From positions 1-64,000 of the forward strand of contig JANYDB010000113.1 in assembly GCA_025359985.1 (NCBI GenBank): a DNA stretch of 64,000 bases. The letters are read 5' to 3'. The notes under the pieces are model-generated. The model was not told the origin of the DNA, ran no database searches, and was given only the letters and a program-made list of their open reading frames with translations. Source of the stretch: Burkholderiales bacterium (GTDB taxonomy: Bacteria > Pseudomonadota > Gammaproteobacteria > Burkholderiales > Usitatibacteraceae). This document shows, one piece after another, positions 17,578 to 26,504 of the stretch (position 1 is its first letter; every line of letters starts with the position of its first letter). A program made the position numbers and the translations under genes.

Positions 17578-18630
17578 ATGGGTGCCTATGTTTTAAGACG
17601 ATTGTGGCAAATGATTCCCACGCTGGCGGGTGTCATGTTGCTGATCTTTGTGCTCTTTAATTGGGTGGGTGGCGATCCGGCGCTGGTGTTGGCCGGCAAG
17701 ATCACCAACAAAGACCAGATTGAAAATATCCGCAAGCAGCTCGGCGTGGATCAGCCCGCGTATGTGCAGCTTGGCTATTTTGCGTTTGAAGTCGCGACCG
17801 GTTTTACCTGCACCTGGAAAAGCTACACCGACAAAGCCGAACCGCCCAAGCTCGATGCGAAAACGCCTGGTTCCGCAGCCGATAGCGCGACTAAAGCAAA
17901 AGCGAATTCCGGTTGTCAGGCGGTTCGGTCCTGGGCCACTAATGAGGAGGTGCCAAAGATTCTGACCACGCGCATCACGCCCACCCTGACCATTATGATT
18001 CCGGTGCTAATTCTTGAAACCCTGCTGGGCGTGATTCTCGCCATCGGCGTGGCGTATGCGCGCGGCACACTGACTGATCGCATGATCATGATGATTTGTA
18101 CCGTTGCGATGTCAGTTTCGTTTCTGGTTTACATCATTGTGGCGCAATATATTTTCGGCTTCCAGCTGGGCTGGTTCCCGGTGCAGGGCTGGAGTGATTC
18201 GTTCTGGAAAAATATTACTTACTATGCGCCGCTGCCGATTGCGCTGGCGGTGTTTGTTGGGCTGGCACCGGCGCTGCGCCTGTATCGCAGTTTTTTCCTT
18301 GATGAAATCAATAATGAATATGTACGCACCGCACGCGCCAAAGGCGTGCCGGAGAAAACGGTGATGATGAAGCATGTATTACGCAACGCCATGATCCCGA
18401 TTTTGACCAATATCGGGATTGCACTACCGGGTATTTTTGTGGGCTCGTTTTTGCTGGAAACCTTTTTTTCCATTCCGGGTCTGGGACGCGAAATTTTGGT
18501 CGCGGTGAATCGCTCTGACTTTCCGGTGATCAAAGCCGCGACCGTATATTTGGCGATGGTGACCATGATTATTAATCTGTTGGTTGATGTGTTGTATAAA
18601 GCAGTCGATCCACGGGTCACATTTAAATAA
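17578..18630 (+). CDS. ABC transporter permease, OppB/DppB/YejB type
   Basis: 350 residues in the membrane channel of the oligopeptide-type importer. It begins AYVLRRLWQMIPTLAGVMLLIFVLFNWVGGDPA, the standard first helix and loop of this family. It carries the EAA loop EYVRTARAKGVPEKTVMMKHVLRNAMIPI near residues 240-268. It ends VDVLYKAVDPRVTFK, the usual C-terminus. An extra hydrophilic periplasmic segment of about 50 residues (near 80-125: TCTWKSYTDKAEPP to SGCQAVRSWATNEEVPK) matches the longer YejB-like subgroup. ATG 17578 follows GGGGAGA, an excellent ribosome site. Confidence 0.9.
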   Translation: MGAYVLRRLWQMIPTLAGVMLLIFVLFNWVGGDPALVLAGKITNKDQIENIRKQLGVDQPAYVQLGYFAFEVATGFTCTWKSYTDKAEPPKLDAKTPGSAADSATKAKANSGCQAVRSWATNEEVPKILTTRITPTLTIMIPVLILETLLGVILAIGVAYARGTLTDRMIMMICTVAMSVSFLVYIIVAQYIFGFQLGWFPVQGWSDSFWKNITYYAPLPIALAVFVGLAPALRLYRSFFLDEINNEYVRTARAKGVPEKTVMMKHVLRNAMIPILTNIGIALPGIFVGSFLLETFFSIPGLGREILVAVNRSDFPVIKAATVYLAMVTMIINLLVDVLYKAVDPRVTFK

Positions 18631-18639
18631 GGGGGCCGC

Positions 18640-19731
18640 ATGAGCGCCGCATTTATGAATACACCAAGCACAGCACCGGCAGCCCCGTTACATCAACCGT
18701 CACCCGGGCTGTGGATGCTCGCATGGCGACGTTTAAAGCATGACAAGGTGGGCATGGTCTCACTGGCCGTGGTGATTATCTTTCTGCTGATGATGGTGGG
18801 CTCCTATACCGGCTTGATCGCTAAAAACTGGTCTAAGGAAGCCGGCGTTTCCTATGCGAATCCCAGCTTCATGGCGGGTGCCGAAAACCTGGAAGCAGTG
18901 CGCACCAAAGCTGACCCGAATGCGATCAAAATTGAGCCGGTTGATTTATCCGATATTGATCCGCTGGCCCCGCGTTATAAAGAGTGGGCAGAACGCACGG
19001 CAAAAATCAAAACAACAGAAACACCGCGCGCCGAGACGCTGCCATTCGGTGGCGATAAATGGGGTCGTGATGTATTGCAGAAGGCGATCAAAGGCGCGGA
19101 AACATCGATTTTTGTCGGATTGTTCGCGGCCCTGTTCGCCGTTTTTATAGGTACGACGCTGGGCGCAATTTCTGGTTATATGGGCGGCAAAATCGGCGAC
19201 CTGCTGGAATGGTTCTATAACGTATTTACGTCCATTCCGTACATCCTGCTAATTCTCGCTTTTGCGGCCGTATTCGCCAGCTCACCACAACTAGCGGCTT
19301 ATAAAGGCGTACCGATGGTGGTGGCGATTTTAGCATTTACCGGCTGGACCGGTATTTACCGGTTGATACGTTCGGAATATATCAAGCATGCTTCACGTGA
19401 ATATGTGAAGGCAGCACAGGCAATTGGCGCCAGCAATTCGCGCCGCATGTTCGTGCATATTTTGCCGAACGTGAGCCATGTGTGTCTGGTGCAACTGTCG
19501 CAGCATGTGGTGCAATTCATCAAGGCCGAAGTGATCTTGTCTTACCTGGGACTCGGTGTGCCGGTAGATTCCGTATCGTGGGGCACCATGCTCGCGGAGG
19601 CGCAATCCGAACTGGTGATCGGCAAATGGTGGCAATTGGCCGCCGCCGGTATTTCGATGGCGATTCTGGTGACAGCGTTTTCGATGTTGACAGATTCATT
19701 GCGCGATGCGCTTGATCCTAAAATTAAATAG
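18640..19731 (+). CDS. ABC transporter permease, OppC/DppC/YejC type
   Basis: The second channel subunit, 363 residues. The cytoplasmic N-terminus carries the OppC_N pattern (PSPGLWMLAWRRLKHDKVGMVSLAVVIIFLLMMVG). A periplasmic insert with PLAPRYKEWAERT follows. The GGDKWGRDVLQKAIKGAETSIFVGL block opens the transport domain. The EAA loop is EYVKAAQAIGASNSRRMFVHILPNV. The end, MLTDSLRDALDPKIK, is typical. It starts nine bases after the YejB-like gene with AAGGGGG as ribosome site. The insert length is again closer to the Yej subgroup than to Dpp. Confidence 0.9.
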   Translation: MSAAFMNTPSTAPAAPLHQPSPGLWMLAWRRLKHDKVGMVSLAVVIIFLLMMVGSYTGLIAKNWSKEAGVSYANPSFMAGAENLEAVRTKADPNAIKIEPVDLSDIDPLAPRYKEWAERTAKIKTTETPRAETLPFGGDKWGRDVLQKAIKGAETSIFVGLFAALFAVFIGTTLGAISGYMGGKIGDLLEWFYNVFTSIPYILLILAFAAVFASSPQLAAYKGVPMVVAILAFTGWTGIYRLIRSEYIKHASREYVKAAQAIGASNSRRMFVHILPNVSHVCLVQLSQHVVQFIKAEVILSYLGLGVPVDSVSWGTMLAEAQSELVIGKWWQLAAAGISMAILVTAFSMLTDSLRDALDPKIK

Positions 19732-19775
19732 CCCCTAAATTTAAAGACAGCCAACTAAAAGCGATATCAAAAATC

Positions 19776-21479
19776 ATGGAAAATTTGCTCGAAGTTAAAA
19801 ATCTCAATGTCAAATTCCGCCTTGACGGGAATCAGATTTTTGAGGCGGTAAAAGGCATTTCGTTTGATGTGCCCAAAAATTCTACGGTTGCACTGGTGGG
19901 GGAATCGGGCAGTGGCAAATCGGTTTCCGCAATGTCGATTGTGCGTCTGCTGCCCAAAGAAACGGCGATCATTTCGCTAGACAGCGAAGTCAATTTCGAA
20001 GGCCATAATTTACTCAGGCTGGCTGACGACAAGATGCGCGCCATTCGCGGCAAAGATATATCAGTGATTTTTCAAGAGCCGATGTCATCGCTAAACCCGG
20101 TGTTTACGGTGGGCGATCAAATTGCTGAAGTGCTGCGCCTGCATACCCGCATGACGCGCAAGCAGGCCTGGAGCAGGGCAGAGGAGTTGATGAACGAAGT
20201 CGGCATTCCTAACCCGAAGCTGCGCATGAATTCATTCCCTCACGAGCTTTCCGGGGGCCAGCAACAACGTGTGATGATTGCGCAGGCGATTGCCTGTGAG
20301 CCAAAACTGCTGATTGCGGATGAGCCGACCACGGCGTTGGATGTAACGATTCAAAAACAGATTCTGGATTTGATCGCCAACCTTCAGCAGCGCCATCAGA
20401 TGTCAGTGCTATTCATAACCCATGATCTCGCGGTGGTGGGTGAAATCGCTGATCATGTGGTGGTAATGCAGAGCGGTGAGATAAAAGAAAAAGCCACGGC
20501 CAAAGCGATTTTTGAAACCCCACAGCATCCGTACACCAAAGCGCTGTTGTCATGCCGTCCTAGCGTGGATCAACGCCCCAAACGTTTACCCGTGATTGCT
20601 GATTTCCTGCGGCCCGAGGGCGTGAACAAAGACAATCTGGTGCAGCGCAAACGCGGTTACGAAGCCGGTGATCAGATTGTGCTGGAAGTTAAAAATCTGT
20701 CCAAGAAATTTACCTTGAAAGACGGACTGTTCAAAAGGCGCGAAGTCGTCGCCGTAAAGGACGCTTCATTTAAACTCGCACGCGGTAAAACCCTTGGCCT
20801 GGTGGGCGAATCCGGCTCAGGCAAGACCACTGTGGGTTTAACTCTGATGCGTTTGCATAATGCGTCCAGTGGCGAGGTCTTGTTTGATGGCGTGGATTTA
20901 TTAAAGCTCTCGGAAAAAGATTTTTTGAAATACAAGCGCCGCATCCAGATCGTATTTCAGAATCCTTACGCCTCCTTGAATCCCCGTTTCACGGTTGGCC
21001 AGATTTTAATAGAGCCGATGAAAATCCACAGTATTGGCCGCGATGAACAGGAACGCACCAGCATGGCCATGGCGTTGCTCACGCGGGTCGGTCTGCCCGA
21101 TATATCGTTTTATAAATATCCGCATGAATTTTCGGGCGGTCAACGACAGCGTATCGCCATTGCACGCTGTCTGACGATGAAGCCGGATGTGCTGATTTGT
21201 GATGAATCCGTGTCAGCCTTGGATGTGTCGGTTCAGGCGCAGGTGCTCAATCTGCTGCAGGATTTGCAGGATGAATACCAGATGAGCTATATCTTTATCT
21301 CGCACGATCTAGCGGTGGTGAAATATATATCGGATCAGGTAATGGTGATGTCGGAAGGCGATGTCGTCGAAGTCGCTAATTCGGATGAAATTTATTTGCA
21401 CCCGCAGCATGAATACACCCGAAAATTATTGGGCTCCATTCCCAAAGGTTGGCACGCCTCAACGGTGCCTACTGCTTGA
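19776..21479 (+). CDS. Fused double ATP-binding subunit of the oligopeptide-type importer (YejF-like)
   Basis: 567 residues holding two complete ABC ATPase domains. Domain 1 has Walker A GESGSGKS at 43-50, signature LSGGQQQR near 158 and Walker B LLIADEPTTALD. Domain 2 has Walker A GESGSGKT near 345, signature FSGGQRQR near 452 and Walker B VLICDESVSALD. In domain 2 the usual catalytic E after D is kept (DES). Each half has the C-terminal oligopeptide transporter extension (HPYTKALLSCRPS; HEYTRKLLGSIPKG). One fused protein instead of separate D and F subunits matches YejF. It is the last gene of the operon that starts at 11863. Confidence 0.92.
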   Translation: MENLLEVKNLNVKFRLDGNQIFEAVKGISFDVPKNSTVALVGESGSGKSVSAMSIVRLLPKETAIISLDSEVNFEGHNLLRLADDKMRAIRGKDISVIFQEPMSSLNPVFTVGDQIAEVLRLHTRMTRKQAWSRAEELMNEVGIPNPKLRMNSFPHELSGGQQQRVMIAQAIACEPKLLIADEPTTALDVTIQKQILDLIANLQQRHQMSVLFITHDLAVVGEIADHVVVMQSGEIKEKATAKAIFETPQHPYTKALLSCRPSVDQRPKRLPVIADFLRPEGVNKDNLVQRKRGYEAGDQIVLEVKNLSKKFTLKDGLFKRREVVAVKDASFKLARGKTLGLVGESGSGKTTVGLTLMRLHNASSGEVLFDGVDLLKLSEKDFLKYKRRIQIVFQNPYASLNPRFTVGQILIEPMKIHSIGRDEQERTSMAMALLTRVGLPDISFYKYPHEFSGGQRQRIAIARCLTMKPDVLICDESVSALDVSVQAQVLNLLQDLQDEYQMSYIFISHDLAVVKYISDQVMVMSEGDVVEVANSDEIYLHPQHEYTRKLLGSIPKGWHASTVPTA

Positions 21480-21657
21480 CCTTCGCCCATGTTTAATCCC
21501 TCTTTAGAGTCGCTTGGTTTGCTATGTTCAGTAACGCACAAACAGCCATGTTTAAAAATGATATAACCCGGAATAAAATAATAAAAAAACCTTCGGTAAA
21601 CGTTGCGTCGAAACAGTATCACAAAATTTTATGACGAAAAAAACAGGTGAAACAGCC

Positions 21658-23001
21658 ATGAACTCTCCTTCCGCAGGGTCCGACACTTGTACTTCAGAAT
21701 GCGATGTATTGGTAATTGGCGGTGGACCTGCGGGCTCAACTGCCGCAGCACTGCTGGCGGAACGCGGGCATCGGGTTACGCTGCTTGAGAAAGCGCACCA
21801 TCCCAGGTTCCATATCGGTGAATCACTGCTCCCCGCGAATTTGCCGTTGCTGGAAAGATTGGGCGTTGCTGAAGAAGTGAAAGCCATCGGCATGGAAAAG
21901 TGGGCCGCAGAATTCGTTTCCCCTACGCATGATCATCACCAATCGTTCGAATTTGCAGACGCCCTGGATAAATCCATGCCCATGGCCTACCAAGTGCGAC
22001 GCGCTGAATTTGATGAAATCCTGATCCGGAACGCCAGCCGTAAAAATGCACGGGTTGTTGAGGGTTGTGAAGTACAAAATGTAGAGTTTCTGGCTGATAA
22101 CGGCGGTGCCAAAGTTCAAGCTCAACATGAAAATGGCAGCAAAGAAATCGTGACCGCGCGGTTTGTGCTGGATGCTTCTGGCCGCGACACTTTTTTAGGC
22201 GGCCGCCTGAAAGCCAAACAGCGCAACCCGAAACACAACAGTGCGGCTATTTATGGCCACTTTAAAGGTGCTGAACGCAACGAGGGCAAGGCCGCCGGCA
22301 ACATTACTATTTTTTGGTTCGACCATGGCTGGTTTTGGTTTATCCCGCTGCTCGATGGCACCACTAGTGTTGGTGCAGTAATGTGGCCTTACTACCTGAA
22401 AACCCGCGCACAAAAGCCGCTGGAAATTTTTTTACAGGAGACCATCGCGTTATGCAAACCGCTTCAAACGCGTTTGCAACATGCCCAACTGGTTTCGTCC
22501 GTTGAAGCAACCGGAAACTATTCCTACGTATGTGATCGCACTCACGGCAATCACTATCTGCTACTGGGTGATGCCTACACCTTCATTGATCCGGTATTTT
22601 CTTCTGGCGTGATGCTGGCTATGCAGAGCGCTTTTGTTGGGGCTGACACCGTAGATGTTTGCCTGCGTCAACCGCAGCGAGCAGCGGCTGCATTAAAAAA
22701 CTTCGACAAGATCATGCGGGTCGGCCCCAAAGAATTTTCATGGTTTATTTATCGGGTTACCAATCCTGCCATGCGCAATTTGTTCATGGGGCCACGCAAT
22801 TTTTTTCGCGTCAAGGAAGCGTTGCTTTCAGTATTGGCGGGAGATGTGTTCGGTAAAACGCCGATTCGATTCCCGTTACTGATGTTCAAAGCGATTTATT
22901 ACACCGCATCTCTATTAAATTTTCGTCGCACTTTAAAATCCTGGCGCATGCGCAAGCAAAACATTCGAGCTGTGGATGAAGTCGGCGTAGTGGTGCGTTA
23001 A
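21658..23001 (+). CDS. FAD-dependent halogenase-like oxidoreductase (pigment cluster)
   Basis: A flavoprotein of the tryptophan-halogenase/geranylgeranyl-reductase superfamily. The Rossmann motif DVLVIGGGPAGSTAAALLAERG lies near the N-terminus. HHPRFHIGESLLPANLPLLERLG is the halogenase-type continuation and LLGDAYTFIDPVFSSGVMLAMQS is the second FAD motif. The flavin halogenase WxWxIP signature appears as WFWFIPLLDGTTSVGAV, so either halogenation or hydroxylation is possible; the halogenase lysine was not located with confidence. ATG 21658 follows AGGTGA and is preferred to ATG 21631. Its stop overlaps the chorismatase ATG by one base. Halogenase-like genes also occur in xanthomonadin clusters. 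Confidence 0.8.
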   Translation: MNSPSAGSDTCTSECDVLVIGGGPAGSTAAALLAERGHRVTLLEKAHHPRFHIGESLLPANLPLLERLGVAEEVKAIGMEKWAAEFVSPTHDHHQSFEFADALDKSMPMAYQVRRAEFDEILIRNASRKNARVVEGCEVQNVEFLADNGGAKVQAQHENGSKEIVTARFVLDASGRDTFLGGRLKAKQRNPKHNSAAIYGHFKGAERNEGKAAGNITIFWFDHGWFWFIPLLDGTTSVGAVMWPYYLKTRAQKPLEIFLQETIALCKPLQTRLQHAQLVSSVEATGNYSYVCDRTHGNHYLLLGDAYTFIDPVFSSGVMLAMQSAFVGADTVDVCLRQPQRAAAALKNFDKIMRVGPKEFSWFIYRVTNPAMRNLFMGPRNFFRVKEALLSVLAGDVFGKTPIRFPLLMFKAIYYTASLLNFRRTLKSWRMRKQNIRAVDEVGVVVR

Positions 23002-24116
23002 TGGACGGGACAGTATCGCCTCTTTATGGCGAAGATTTATCCATTTCGGAATTTCTGCAGCGATCTGCGCCCTGGAAAAATAATGTATTGGGAGCACTTT
23101 GTTTTTCCGCTGTCGCAGATGACGGCGCAGGTGCTAACTCAGACGTGAACCATAAGGAGACGACGCAAGCTGGCGTTGAGATACCGTGCATGCGTGTGTT
23201 TATGCAGCGGTTGGATGAAGCCAATTCATTTTGCGAAATATGGTATGGCGGCGCACGGTCTCAATACGGAAAGTGTGGTGACGTGCATTATCGGCATGAC
23301 GGCAATCTGCTGTTTGGCGTGATTGAGCAGGCCGAAACAGGTCTTGCTAAAAGCAGTGGCAAGACACCTTTACAGCAAGCTTGCGAATCAGCCTATCAGC
23401 AGATATTCAATCTGCTCGATGCATTGCAATATCCCTATGTGTTCCGTTTCTGGAATTATATGGCAGACATTAATGGTCATAGTTTTGGGATGGAGCGCTA
23501 TCAACAGTTTAATTTGGGAAGACAGGATGCGTTCATGGCCTGCGAACGCAGTGTTGTAGGAAATATTCCTGCTGCATGCGCGTTGGGTTTGGCTAAGGGG
23601 CCATTGACCGTTGCTTTTCTAGCCGGGCGAGTAGCGCCACTGGCCATTGAAAATCCACGTCAGGTCAGCGCGTTTAAATATCCATCGCAATACGGGCCGC
23701 GCAGCCCCACATTCGCGCGCGCCTGCTTGGCACGCATGAGCCAGAATGATAAACCGTATGAGGTGCTATTTATTTCCGGCACCGCCAGCATTGTGGGCCA
23801 TCTGACTTGCCATCCGGACGATGTCATCGCGCAGACGCATGAAACCATTACCAATATTGAAGCCATTTTGGTCGAGACTAATCGCGTCGCATATCAGCCA
23901 CAATTTTGTCTCGCTGATCTGCATTTCAAAATATACGTGCGCCACGCGGCTGATCTGGCATCCATCAAGTCTGTGTTGATGGAGCGAATAGGTAATTCTT
24001 TGCGTGCTGTGTATTTGCAGGCGGATGTGTGCCGTTATGACTTATTGGTGGAGATTGAGGCAGCCGTCAGTTATTCATTGCCATCTTTATCGGCACTATC
24101 TGGTGCGCAAGGATGA
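23001..24116 (+). CDS. Chorismatase (XanB2/FkbO-Hyg5 family), hydroxybenzoate synthase
   Basis: Converts chorismate to a hydroxybenzoic acid (3-HBA and/or 4-HBA in XanB2) plus pyruvate, the starter for aryl-polyene pigments. Family marks are YPYVFRFWNYMADIN, ERYQQFNLGRQDAF, IENPRQVSAFKYPSQYGPRSPTFARA and FISGTASIVGHLTCHPDDVIAQTHETI, the last holding the glutamate thought to be catalytic. 371 residues is close to family length. It overlaps the flavoprotein stop by one base and the acyltransferase start by four, so the plus-strand operon is tightly coupled. Its presence next to the ketosynthase genes identifies the cluster as xanthomonadin-like. Confidence 0.88.
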   Translation: MDGTVSPLYGEDLSISEFLQRSAPWKNNVLGALCFSAVADDGAGANSDVNHKETTQAGVEIPCMRVFMQRLDEANSFCEIWYGGARSQYGKCGDVHYRHDGNLLFGVIEQAETGLAKSSGKTPLQQACESAYQQIFNLLDALQYPYVFRFWNYMADINGHSFGMERYQQFNLGRQDAFMACERSVVGNIPAACALGLAKGPLTVAFLAGRVAPLAIENPRQVSAFKYPSQYGPRSPTFARACLARMSQNDKPYEVLFISGTASIVGHLTCHPDDVIAQTHETITNIEAILVETNRVAYQPQFCLADLHFKIYVRHAADLASIKSVLMERIGNSLRAVYLQADVCRYDLLVEIEAAVSYSLPSLSALSGAQG

Positions 24117-24916
24117 TGATGCGCACCGTATGGCGTTCGCTGGTGAACGTCTATGATTATCTGGTGTTCTATCTTAGCCTGATATGGTTGGGCCTGCTAT
24201 GTCTTGCGTGGACGCCTATTGCGTTATTGGTTTGTCATCTAATGTCGGTACGGCGAGGGCAGGCGCTTGGGCGTTACGTCACGATGGCAGCGTTTCGGCT
24301 GTATATCGCTGGTCTGGTGGTATCGCGACGCTGCAGTTTTGATTTGGCCGTGCTGGATGCATTACGCGACGAACCGTCATTGATCATCGCGCCGAATCAT
24401 CCGAGTATGCTCGATGCGGTAATGATCATTTCACGCCTGCCAAATGTAGCGTGCATCATGAAAGCCGAGCTGATGGATAATATTTTTTTGGGCGCCGGAG
24501 CCCGTTTGGCGCGTTACATCAGCCATGAACCAGTCCGCAGCATGGTGAAATTGGCGATGAAAGACTTTGATAGCGGTAGCCATTTACTGCTGTTTCCCGA
24601 AGGCACGCGTACCACGCGGCCGCCGATCAATCCACTCAAAGGCAGCGTCGGTCTGATCGCGTTTCATGCGCAAGTGCCAGTGCAAACAATATTGATCGAA
24701 ACGGACTCGGCATATCTGGGCAAAGGGTGGTCACTATTTCGTAAGCCACCGATGCCGATTCACTACCAGATACGTTTGGGGCGACGTTTTGATCCTCCAC
24801 AAAATACCAAGCAATTCATGGCTGAGCTGGAACAATATTTTGCGCATGAATTGGTGAAAGGCGCAGCACTTTATTCGGCTAAGCCTATGCCAGCACCTGC
24901 CGTCCAAGCGGTCTAA
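24113..24916 (+). CDS. PlsC-like 1-acyl-glycerol-phosphate acyltransferase family protein
   Basis: 267 residues with an N-terminal membrane segment (YLVFYLSLIWLGLLCLAWTPIALLV) and the acyltransferase motifs NHPSMLD (the NHxxxxD box in NHPSMLDAVM, near 95) and FPEGTR near 163. PVQTILIET is a later conserved strand. Three consecutive ATG codons (24113, 24116, 24119) could start it; the first overlaps the chorismatase stop. In aryl-polyene clusters such enzymes are thought to move the polyene acyl chain to a lipid or glycolipid acceptor. No sign of a frameshift. Confidence 0.85.
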   Translation: MMMRTVWRSLVNVYDYLVFYLSLIWLGLLCLAWTPIALLVCHLMSVRRGQALGRYVTMAAFRLYIAGLVVSRRCSFDLAVLDALRDEPSLIIAPNHPSMLDAVMIISRLPNVACIMKAELMDNIFLGAGARLARYISHEPVRSMVKLAMKDFDSGSHLLLFPEGTRTTRPPINPLKGSVGLIAFHAQVPVQTILIETDSAYLGKGWSLFRKPPMPIHYQIRLGRRFDPPQNTKQFMAELEQYFAHELVKGAALYSAKPMPAPAVQAV

Positions 24917-24944
24917 AAGTACGGTCTAAATTATTTATCTACCC

Positions 24945-25712
24945 ATGATTACTGCTGCTTCAACCACGCATCTTGTCCTAATCCCAAGCTATAACCCAGG
25001 AATTAAAGTCTATGAAACTGTGCGCGCGGCTCGCCAATATTGGAGCCCCGTCTGGGTAGTCGTAGACGGCAGCAATGACGGTAGTGCTGAAGGTTTAAAG
25101 GAATTGGCAGCGCAGGACACCGGCTTACGGGTGTTCATTTTGCCTCGCAACCGTGGCAAAGGCGCAGCGGTCCTGCACGGTTTGGAATTGGCAACAGCCA
25201 ACGGATTTACACATTTGCTGACAATGGATTCAGATGGTCAGCACCCTGCTGAATGCATCCCCAAGTTTATGGCTGAATCGCTTGCGCAGCCGGCTGCGAT
25301 GATATTAGGCATGCCGATATTTGATAGCAGTGCTCCCAGCCTGCGCGTGAAAGGAAGGCGCGTCTCGAATTGGTGGGCCAATCTGGAGACGCTATGGTCA
25401 GGGATCGGGGATTCTTTATTCGGGTTTCGTGTATATCCGGTTCAACCGTTACGACAAGTGATGCATGCGCAACTATGGATGCGCCAATTTGATTTTGACC
25501 CCGAGGCAGTTGTGCGTCTATGCTGGCGCGGTGTCCGCCCGATTAACCTGCCTGCTCCTGTGCGCTATTTCAGCGCGGAGCAGGGTGGTGTGTCGCATTT
25601 TCGTTATCTGCGCGATAACGTATTGTTGACATGGATGCATACGCGGCTGTTTATCGGGTTTTTGCTGCGACTTCCATTGTTGATCATGAGGCGGATGACA
25701 AGCTGGTTTTGA
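24945..25712 (+). CDS. Family 2 glycosyltransferase
   Basis: A 255-residue GT-A glycosyltransferase. LVLIPSYNPGIKVYETVRAA binds the nucleotide. VVVDGSNDGSAEGLKEL and LPRNRGKGAAVLHGLELA follow the DPM1/GT2 pattern. LLTMDSDGQHP has the Asp-x-Asp metal motif near residue 100. The C-terminus (LLTWMHTRLFIGFLLRLPLLIM) is an amphipathic or membrane segment. It is the last gene of the plus-strand pigment operon, and its last 29 bases overlap the end of the convergent methyltransferase gene. A role in adding a sugar to the polyene or its lipid anchor is inferred from context. Confidence 0.85.
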   Translation: MITAASTTHLVLIPSYNPGIKVYETVRAARQYWSPVWVVVDGSNDGSAEGLKELAAQDTGLRVFILPRNRGKGAAVLHGLELATANGFTHLLTMDSDGQHPAECIPKFMAESLAQPAAMILGMPIFDSSAPSLRVKGRRVSNWWANLETLWSGIGDSLFGFRVYPVQPLRQVMHAQLWMRQFDFDPEAVVRLCWRGVRPINLPAPVRYFSAEQGGVSHFRYLRDNVLLTWMHTRLFIGFLLRLPLLIMRRMTSWF

Positions 25713-26490
25713 TGGCCTGATATTCCGAAAAAATACCTATCTCCAGGTGCCGTTTAACTTGCGTCAGACCTGCGGTATCTAAGGCAGCCATTACCTGCTC
25801 AGGCGGAACACAGGCTTCTATGCTGTCCCAGAAATATCGCCAGATTGTGGTGGTGTCTTTTTGTCTGGAAATGAATCGGGTGAGTAGGGGAATTACGCCG
25901 CGCATATAGTTTTTAAGTAACCATTGCCCCACACGGCTTTGCGGCTGAGTAATTTCGAGTATGCATAAATTACCACTCGGTTTTAGTACCCGTTCAAACT
26001 CGGCAAATGCAACGCTTAGATCGCTAATGTGGCGCAGTGCATAACCCATGCTCAAAAAATCAAAATGATTATCCGGGAAAGGCAATGATTCGGCACGGCC
26101 TTCTATCAACACCATGGTTTTGGGTAGATTGCTGGCCGCCATCATGCCTGGGCTGGGATCAACGCCCGTAACCAAGGCAGGATTACCGACCAGCATGCAG
26201 GCTTGTGCTGCAACCAGCCCCGTCCCCACGCCAACATCAAGCACCTTCATGCCTGCCTTCAAGCCTCCGCGGATAAGCGCCTGACGTCGATAGTGGGAGC
26301 CGGTGCCCCATGCCAGCATGGCTTCGATGCGGTCGTAATCTAACGCGGTGTCATCAAAAATTTTGCGTAAATAAGCTTGCCGATCCTGCTCGGTCTGATA
26401 GTAATCCGTAAGCGGAATATGCGGCGCATGAACCAGCGGTGAAGCTGGAGGGGGAGGGGAAGGAGATGGAGATGGAGAAAGGTTAGTCAT
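25684..26490 (-). CDS. Class I SAM-dependent methyltransferase (UbiE/MenG-like)
   Basis: 268 residues. Motif I is MKVLDVGVGTGLVAAQ, then GVDPSPGMMAASNLP, NHFDFLSMGYALRHISDLSVAFAEFERVLKPSGNLCILEI, the UbiE/COQ5 arrangement. The first ~20 residues (SPSPSPSPPPPASP) come from a purine-rich simple repeat near 26440-26484 and are probably disordered. It is the terminal gene of the minus-strand pigment operon, 14 bases after the ketoreductase. In related pigment clusters a methyltransferase decorates the aryl ring; this is the likely role here, rather than quinone synthesis, given the neighbours. Confidence 0.85.
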   Translation of the reverse strand: MTNLSPSPSPSPPPPASPLVHAPHIPLTDYYQTEQDRQAYLRKIFDDTALDYDRIEAMLAWGTGSHYRRQALIRGGLKAGMKVLDVGVGTGLVAAQACMLVGNPALVTGVDPSPGMMAASNLPKTMVLIEGRAESLPFPDNHFDFLSMGYALRHISDLSVAFAEFERVLKPSGNLCILEITQPQSRVGQWLLKNYMRGVIPLLTRFISRQKDTTTIWRYFWDSIEACVPPEQVMAALDTAGLTQVKRHLEIGIFSEYQAIKTSLSSAS

Positions 26491-26504
26491 CGTGTTATCT
26501 GCTT

